Source: a virus
Virus record (IMG/VR): IMGVR_UViG_3300049810_001172
Coordinates: 1-24,675 of that record
Length of the DNA: 24,675 nt
Direction: 5' to 3' (one strand)
Both the position numbers and the translations under genes were made by a program. Below are positions 21,256-24,675 of the stretch, piece after piece. Position 1 is the first letter of the stretch; each line of letters begins with the position of its first letter. The notes below the pieces were generated by a model. The model did not search any database and was not told the origin of the DNA. It saw only the letters and a program-made list of their open reading frames with translations.

Positions 21256-21953
21256 TGATATTAGTCAGCGGCAGTGGTAAGTTAGCTAAAGAGTTAGAGA
21301 AACTTTCTACTGATTCTTTATTTATAAAAATGTTATCACGAAGGGATATGGATATTACTAATGAATATGAAGTATCCGATGTAATAAAGGATTTGATGAT
21401 GAAGCCGGATTATCCTAAATACTTTATTCATACAGCGGCTTTGACTAAGCCAATGGAAGTAAATGATATAAATCCAATAATGAGCTTAGATACTAATATA
21501 GTGGGAACTGCTAATGTAGCTAAGATATGTAACAAATATGGAATTAAATTTATATACATATCAACTGATTTTGTATATGATAATGCCGAATCATCAAATG
21601 AAGAAAGCGCACTAAATCCTTTAAATAATTATGGTTGGTCTAAATTAGGCGGGGAATGTGTTGCTAAATTGATTCCTAACTCATTAATTTTGAGATGCGC
21701 TTTGTGTGATATACCATTTAGACATAAGGTTGCTTTTGATGATGTTTTTAGAAACTCAATAACTCATAAAGATGTTGCTGATATAATTTTAAAGATTAAA
21801 GAAGAGGTTGGTGTTATAAACATAGGCGGTAAAAATCAAAGTGTTTATGACTTTGTATCAAAGCATCAATCTATAGAAAAGAAAAGTGGATTGCATATAG
21901 CACCTACTTTATTGTTAAATACTGATAAGCTGAAGAGTATTATAAATGAATAA
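21255..21953 (+). CDS. RmlD-like sugar-nucleotide reductase/epimerase (extended SDR)
   Basis: 232 residues, shorter than the usual 290-300. ILVSGSGKLAKEL (2-14) is the NAD(P)-binding glycine loop; FIHTAALTKPMEV, NIVGTANVAKIC, IYISTDFVYDN (100-110) and YGWSKLGGE (126-134, catalytic Y126 and K130) match dTDP-4-dehydrorhamnose reductase and related enzymes. The C-terminal substrate domain is reduced (about 95 residues from FRNSITHKDVADIIL). With the C-methyltransferase upstream it could build an unusual deoxysugar, though no RmlA/RmlB-type gene is in the window; precursors may come from the host. Confidence 0.82.
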   Translation: MILVSGSGKLAKELEKLSTDSLFIKMLSRRDMDITNEYEVSDVIKDLMMKPDYPKYFIHTAALTKPMEVNDINPIMSLDTNIVGTANVAKICNKYGIKFIYISTDFVYDNAESSNEESALNPLNNYGWSKLGGECVAKLIPNSLILRCALCDIPFRHKVAFDDVFRNSITHKDVADIILKIKEEVGVINIGGKNQSVYDFVSKHQSIEKKSGLHIAPTLLLNTDKLKSIINE

Positions 21954-23628
21954 AAAAGTAATATATACATCCGTGTTTGGTAGTTCAGAAGAAAACAACT
22001 ACCATTTACATGCTCCGGATATCGCATTAGATGGTTGGGATTTAATATGCTTTACAGACGATCCCAATTTTAAATCTGATGTTTGGAAAGTTAAATTGGT
22101 AAAGCCACTTTACGATGATGGTGCTAGAAATGCTAAGCGATATAAGTTAAAGCCTCATATATATTTAAAAGATTACGATGTTAGTATTTGGCACGATATA
22201 GAAGTTAAGATTACGAAAGATGTTGATAGCTTAGTAGAAGAGATGTTAAAAGATAGTAATTTAGCAATATTAAATCACGAACTATGTGGAAGAACTGTAT
22301 CGGGAAATTTAAATGTAAGAAAGTGTGTCTATGAAGAGGCTAGATTTATACAATGGTTAGGTGATAATAATCCTAAGAAGAAATATAAAGACAATATGGA
22401 TATTATAAATTCTCAGATAGATAGATATAAAAAAGAAGGTTATCCTAAAAATAATGGTCTTGCTAGAACAACTGTTATAATTATGAGGCATAACGAAGAT
22501 GATGTCAAACTTCAAATGAATACTTGGTGGGAAGAAATGAAGTATGGAAGTAGAAGAGATCAGATAAGTTTTAATTATAGTGCTTGGAAAAATAGTTTTA
22601 AATTTAGTTACATACAAGAAGATATAGATGACAATCCATACTTTTTGTATATGAAGAAGTGGAGACAAATTAAACGTAAAGAAAAGAGAAACAATTATAT
22701 TGAATATCAGCCGATTAGTTTAAATTATTTTTTAAATATGGAATTTGCTGGTGGGCGTGGTGGTAAAGAAATTATCACTAAAGACTTATCTCTCCGAACT
22801 GTAAATGATGTTTTAGAATACTATTCAAATTCAGAAAATTTAGATAAAGAAAAAGCTAATTTAAATCCTGATAACTGGCAGTATTTTAATTGTATGGTGG
22901 CTGAATTTAGAAAAGATGTAGGTGATCATCACGAATTAGGTTGGGATAAAATGACGGAAGAATATTATTCAAATTTAGAACTTATGTCTGATAAAGAATT
23001 AGAATTATTTTTAAAAAGCAATCCTATAGAATTTGAAAATGGATTTATAAAACATAGTTATCACAGAGCTTGTGCTATGATCGGTAGATTGATTAGCGGT
23101 AAGAAGTATATACCTTTTTATATGAGAAAGTCTCAGATATATGACCAGCCTAGAAAAAGTGATAATATACATAGAGTTAAACCTTTAATTAATAACATAA
23201 GAGGTTTGTCGGAAATATCAATGCCTGCTGGTGAGTTTACAATTTGCCAATCGGGTATATTAGCTCTGATGGGTATCAGACAGAACGATGACATTGATGT
23301 AATAATATCCTCAGAGGCTAGAGCACAATTATTCAATGGAAATACTAATTTTATTAGAGAGCGTGGGGTTGAAATATTCGAGCCAAACAGAGGAAAATTT
23401 AGATACTTTAATGCACAAGGTGATGATGATTTAATTGAAAACTATAGTTTTAGTGTTAATGGTTACAACTTCTTAGAACCTAGATTCTACTTCAGCAGAA
23501 AGAATAAAGATACTGATAGAGATAAATCGGATTGGCATGGTATACGAGAATTTTTTAGGTTAGGTGGACACAAAGGTTATCCTTTTAATCAATTGTCAGA
23601 CGAACAATGGGGAGTAGAATTTTTGTGA
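21946..23628 (+). CDS. DUF616/TOD1-like glycosyltransferase fused to a nucleotidyltransferase-like domain
   Basis: 560 residues in two parts. Residues 1 to about 230 match the DUF616/TOD1-MUCI70 glycosyltransferase-like pattern: KVIYTSVFG (4-12), WDLICFTDDP (31-40), ARNAKRYKLKPH (60-71), SIWHDIEV (80-87) and EEMKYGSRRDQISFNY (196-211). Residues about 300-560 are a different domain with ENGFIKHSYHRACAMIGRLI (364-383) and FTICQSGILALMGIRQNDDI leading into DVIIS (431-455). The DDIDVI run with a preceding SGxxAL helix recalls nucleotidyltransferase-fold proteins that use a DxD pair. The second half is not confidently assigned. Overlaps of 8 bases before and 4 after place it in the glycan operon. 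Confidence 0.68.
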   Translation: MNKKVIYTSVFGSSEENNYHLHAPDIALDGWDLICFTDDPNFKSDVWKVKLVKPLYDDGARNAKRYKLKPHIYLKDYDVSIWHDIEVKITKDVDSLVEEMLKDSNLAILNHELCGRTVSGNLNVRKCVYEEARFIQWLGDNNPKKKYKDNMDIINSQIDRYKKEGYPKNNGLARTTVIIMRHNEDDVKLQMNTWWEEMKYGSRRDQISFNYSAWKNSFKFSYIQEDIDDNPYFLYMKKWRQIKRKEKRNNYIEYQPISLNYFLNMEFAGGRGGKEIITKDLSLRTVNDVLEYYSNSENLDKEKANLNPDNWQYFNCMVAEFRKDVGDHHELGWDKMTEEYYSNLELMSDKELELFLKSNPIEFENGFIKHSYHRACAMIGRLISGKKYIPFYMRKSQIYDQPRKSDNIHRVKPLINNIRGLSEISMPAGEFTICQSGILALMGIRQNDDIDVIISSEARAQLFNGNTNFIRERGVEIFEPNRGKFRYFNAQGDDDLIENYSFSVNGYNFLEPRFYFSRKNKDTDRDKSDWHGIREFFRLGGHKGYPFNQLSDEQWGVEFL

Positions 23629-24392
23629 AGAATATAGTATTTATTCCAAATATAGATTTAGGTAATGGTAGAAGCGATAATTATTCTTATTGTATTAATA
23701 GCTGGAAATATTGGTGCGATAAAAATAATTGTGAACTTTTATTATTAGAAGATTTGCTTCTACCTGTAAAGCAAATGAGAATAACTTGGCAACGTTACTA
23801 TGTGTTTGATATTTTAGATAATAATAATATTGATTATGACCAAGTTCTTGTTGTTGATGCCGATACAATCGTTCACCCTGATTGTCCTAACTTCTTTAAT
23901 GAAACAGAGGGTAAGTATGCTGGCGTAATGAATGATGGTGATTATGAATGGGTAAATAAAAGTATATCTCAATATGGTATTAAATTTTTTAATAGAGATA
24001 CATTTCCTGTTTGGAGATATGTAAACGGCGGATTTCAAATATTTAATAAAAATCATAAAGACTATCTAAAGGGATTATTAGATTGGTATAACAAAAATAT
24101 TACAGAATTAAATAAGGTATTTGGAAAGTGGAATTCTACAGATCAAACTTGCATAAATCTTTACAGAGAAGAAAAAAAATTAGATATGACTATTTTGCCT
24201 GTGTGTTATAATTTGCAGGATTTGTATAGAAAGAATCTACTTTATTGTCACCCACAACAATGGTGGAGCGATGAGTTACATTTCTTAAAAAATGGTTGGG
24301 TTTATCACTTCAATGCGATACCCCCTAATCCGATGAATAGAGATGCTAACTATTGGATAGAAAGAACGTATAAGGAATTATATAATGTGTAG
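23625..24392 (+). CDS. GT8-like glycosyltransferase (GT-A fold)
   Basis: 255 residues if begun at GTG 23625, which forms a GTGA overlap like two other genes here. An in-frame ATG at 23607 gives six more residues and cannot be excluded; GGGGAG (23609-23614) is 10 bases before the GTG. ITWQRYYVFDIL, VLVVDADTIVHPD (metal-binding D78-A79-D80) and YVNGGFQIFNKNHKDYLK match GT8/galactosyltransferase-type proteins; NSTDQTCINLYRE and WVYHFN fit the C-terminal acceptor and metal-histidine positions. It is cytoplasmic, with no membrane segment. It overlaps the AsnB-like gene by 8 bases. Confidence 0.78.
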   Translation: MKNIVFIPNIDLGNGRSDNYSYCINSWKYWCDKNNCELLLLEDLLLPVKQMRITWQRYYVFDILDNNNIDYDQVLVVDADTIVHPDCPNFFNETEGKYAGVMNDGDYEWVNKSISQYGIKFFNRDTFPVWRYVNGGFQIFNKNHKDYLKGLLDWYNKNITELNKVFGKWNSTDQTCINLYREEKKLDMTILPVCYNLQDLYRKNLLYCHPQQWWSDELHFLKNGWVYHFNAIPPNPMNRDANYWIERTYKELYNV

Positions 24393-24675
24393 TATATTAT
24401 GTAGTAATAAAGATATAAAAGATCATGATGATGCTAATTACTATTTACAGTTTAGAGGACCAGATGGAACTTCTATAGTAAAGGATGAAGTTAATAACTT
24501 TACATTCTTACATAACTTACTAAGTATGACCGGAGAAATCACCCAACAGCCATTTCAGGATGATGGTATTATTTGTTTATATAATGGTGAAATTTACAAC
24601 TATAAAGATTTCGGTGATTATAAAAGTGATGGTTATTGTATTACAGACTTATATAAAAAGTATGGTGTTGATTTT
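24385..24675 (+). CDS. asnB: Asparagine synthetase-like glutamine amidotransferase, N-terminal part, cut by window end
   Basis: 97 residues visible, frame open to the window end. The nucleophile cysteine follows the initiator Met (MCSIL). FRGPDG (23-28), FLHNLLSMTGE, TQQPF, and LYNGEIYNYKDF and SDGYCITDLYKKYG match the class II glutamine amidotransferase domain of AsnB. The first loop is short compared with bacterial AsnB, as in other phage versions. The synthetase domain would lie beyond the window. With sugar-modifying genes upstream it may amidate a sugar acid or amino sugar (as WbpS/AsnB-like enzymes do for O-antigens) rather than make asparagine. AAGGA at 24372-24376 precedes ATG 24385, which lies inside the previous gene's end. 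Confidence 0.85.
   Translation, partial: MCSILCSNKDIKDHDDANYYLQFRGPDGTSIVKDEVNNFTFLHNLLSMTGEITQQPFQDDGIICLYNGEIYNYKDFGDYKSDGYCITDLYKKYGVDF

Noticed and set aside
22357-22668. 103-codon open frame on the minus strand, and other minus-strand frames up to 84 codons
   Set aside because: All lie opposite well-supported genes, have AT-driven low-complexity composition, and lack ribosome-binding sites; they are shadows of + strand genes.
1-24675. CRISPR arrays, tRNA genes, insertion sequences, attachment sites
   Set aside because: No regularly spaced repeats, cloverleaf-like intergenic sequence, transposase frame or terminal repeats are visible; the longest gap between genes is about 130 bases.

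Overview
The window is a piece of a T4-like (tailed, myovirus-type) double-stranded DNA phage genome. It is AT-rich, and every recognisable gene lies on the + strand. Genes are packed with TAATG, GTGA or 8-base overlaps and only short gaps. The replication genes are the T4 set: DnaB-type helicase (gp41), family-B DNA polymerase (gp43), sliding clamp (gp45), clamp loader (gp44, gp62). The content resembles marine T4-like viruses. The host is not stated, but a TonB-dependent receptor (TBDR) with a carboxypeptidase-regulatory-like N-terminal domain, a DUF4494-like protein and promoter -7 elements of the form TAnnTTT suggest the Bacteroidota/FCB lineage (including Marinimicrobia). This is inference. 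Clear Shine-Dalgarno sites are somewhat atypical for Bacteroidota.

Layout. (1) 1-694: C-terminal part of the helicase. (2) 713-5620: what looks like one transcription unit, with a putative promoter, an adenosylcobalamin-dependent ribonucleotide reductase (RTPR), a full-length TBDR and a strong rho-independent terminator. (3) 5632-12224: promoter, polymerase, clamp, Mom-like protein 1, clamp-loader ATPase, two small proteins, gp62-like subunit, Mom-like protein 2. (4) 12199-14456: a second copy of the polymerase promoter/leader element, then a DUF1599/Nmad1 protein, a 44-residue protein, a PD-(D/E)XK nuclease with four conserved-type cysteines, an unknown protein and a SLOG-fold protein. (5) 14495-24675: two small proteins, then a long operon of glycan genes: two GT4-type, one GT2-type, one GT9-like, one DUF616/TOD1-like fusion and one GT8-like glycosyltransferase, a deoxysugar-type C-methyltransferase, an RmlD-like reductase and the start of an asparagine-synthetase-like amidotransferase.

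How it may work together. The phage makes dNTPs with a B12-dependent reductase and copies DNA with a T4-type replisome. It probably modifies its DNA with one or two Mom-family enzymes, whose genes sit inside the clamp/clamp-loader operon. It carries a large sugar-modification set for host surface, virion or DNA glycans. The outer-membrane receptor sharing a transcript with the B12-dependent reductase is the most striking feature: a cobalamin (or other nutrient) importer feeding the reductase is a testable idea, and receptor replacement or superinfection exclusion is the main alternative. The polymerase gene has no ATG/GTG/TTG start at the position its homology demands. It seems to begin at ATA, behind a leader in which a candidate ribosome-binding site can be folded away.
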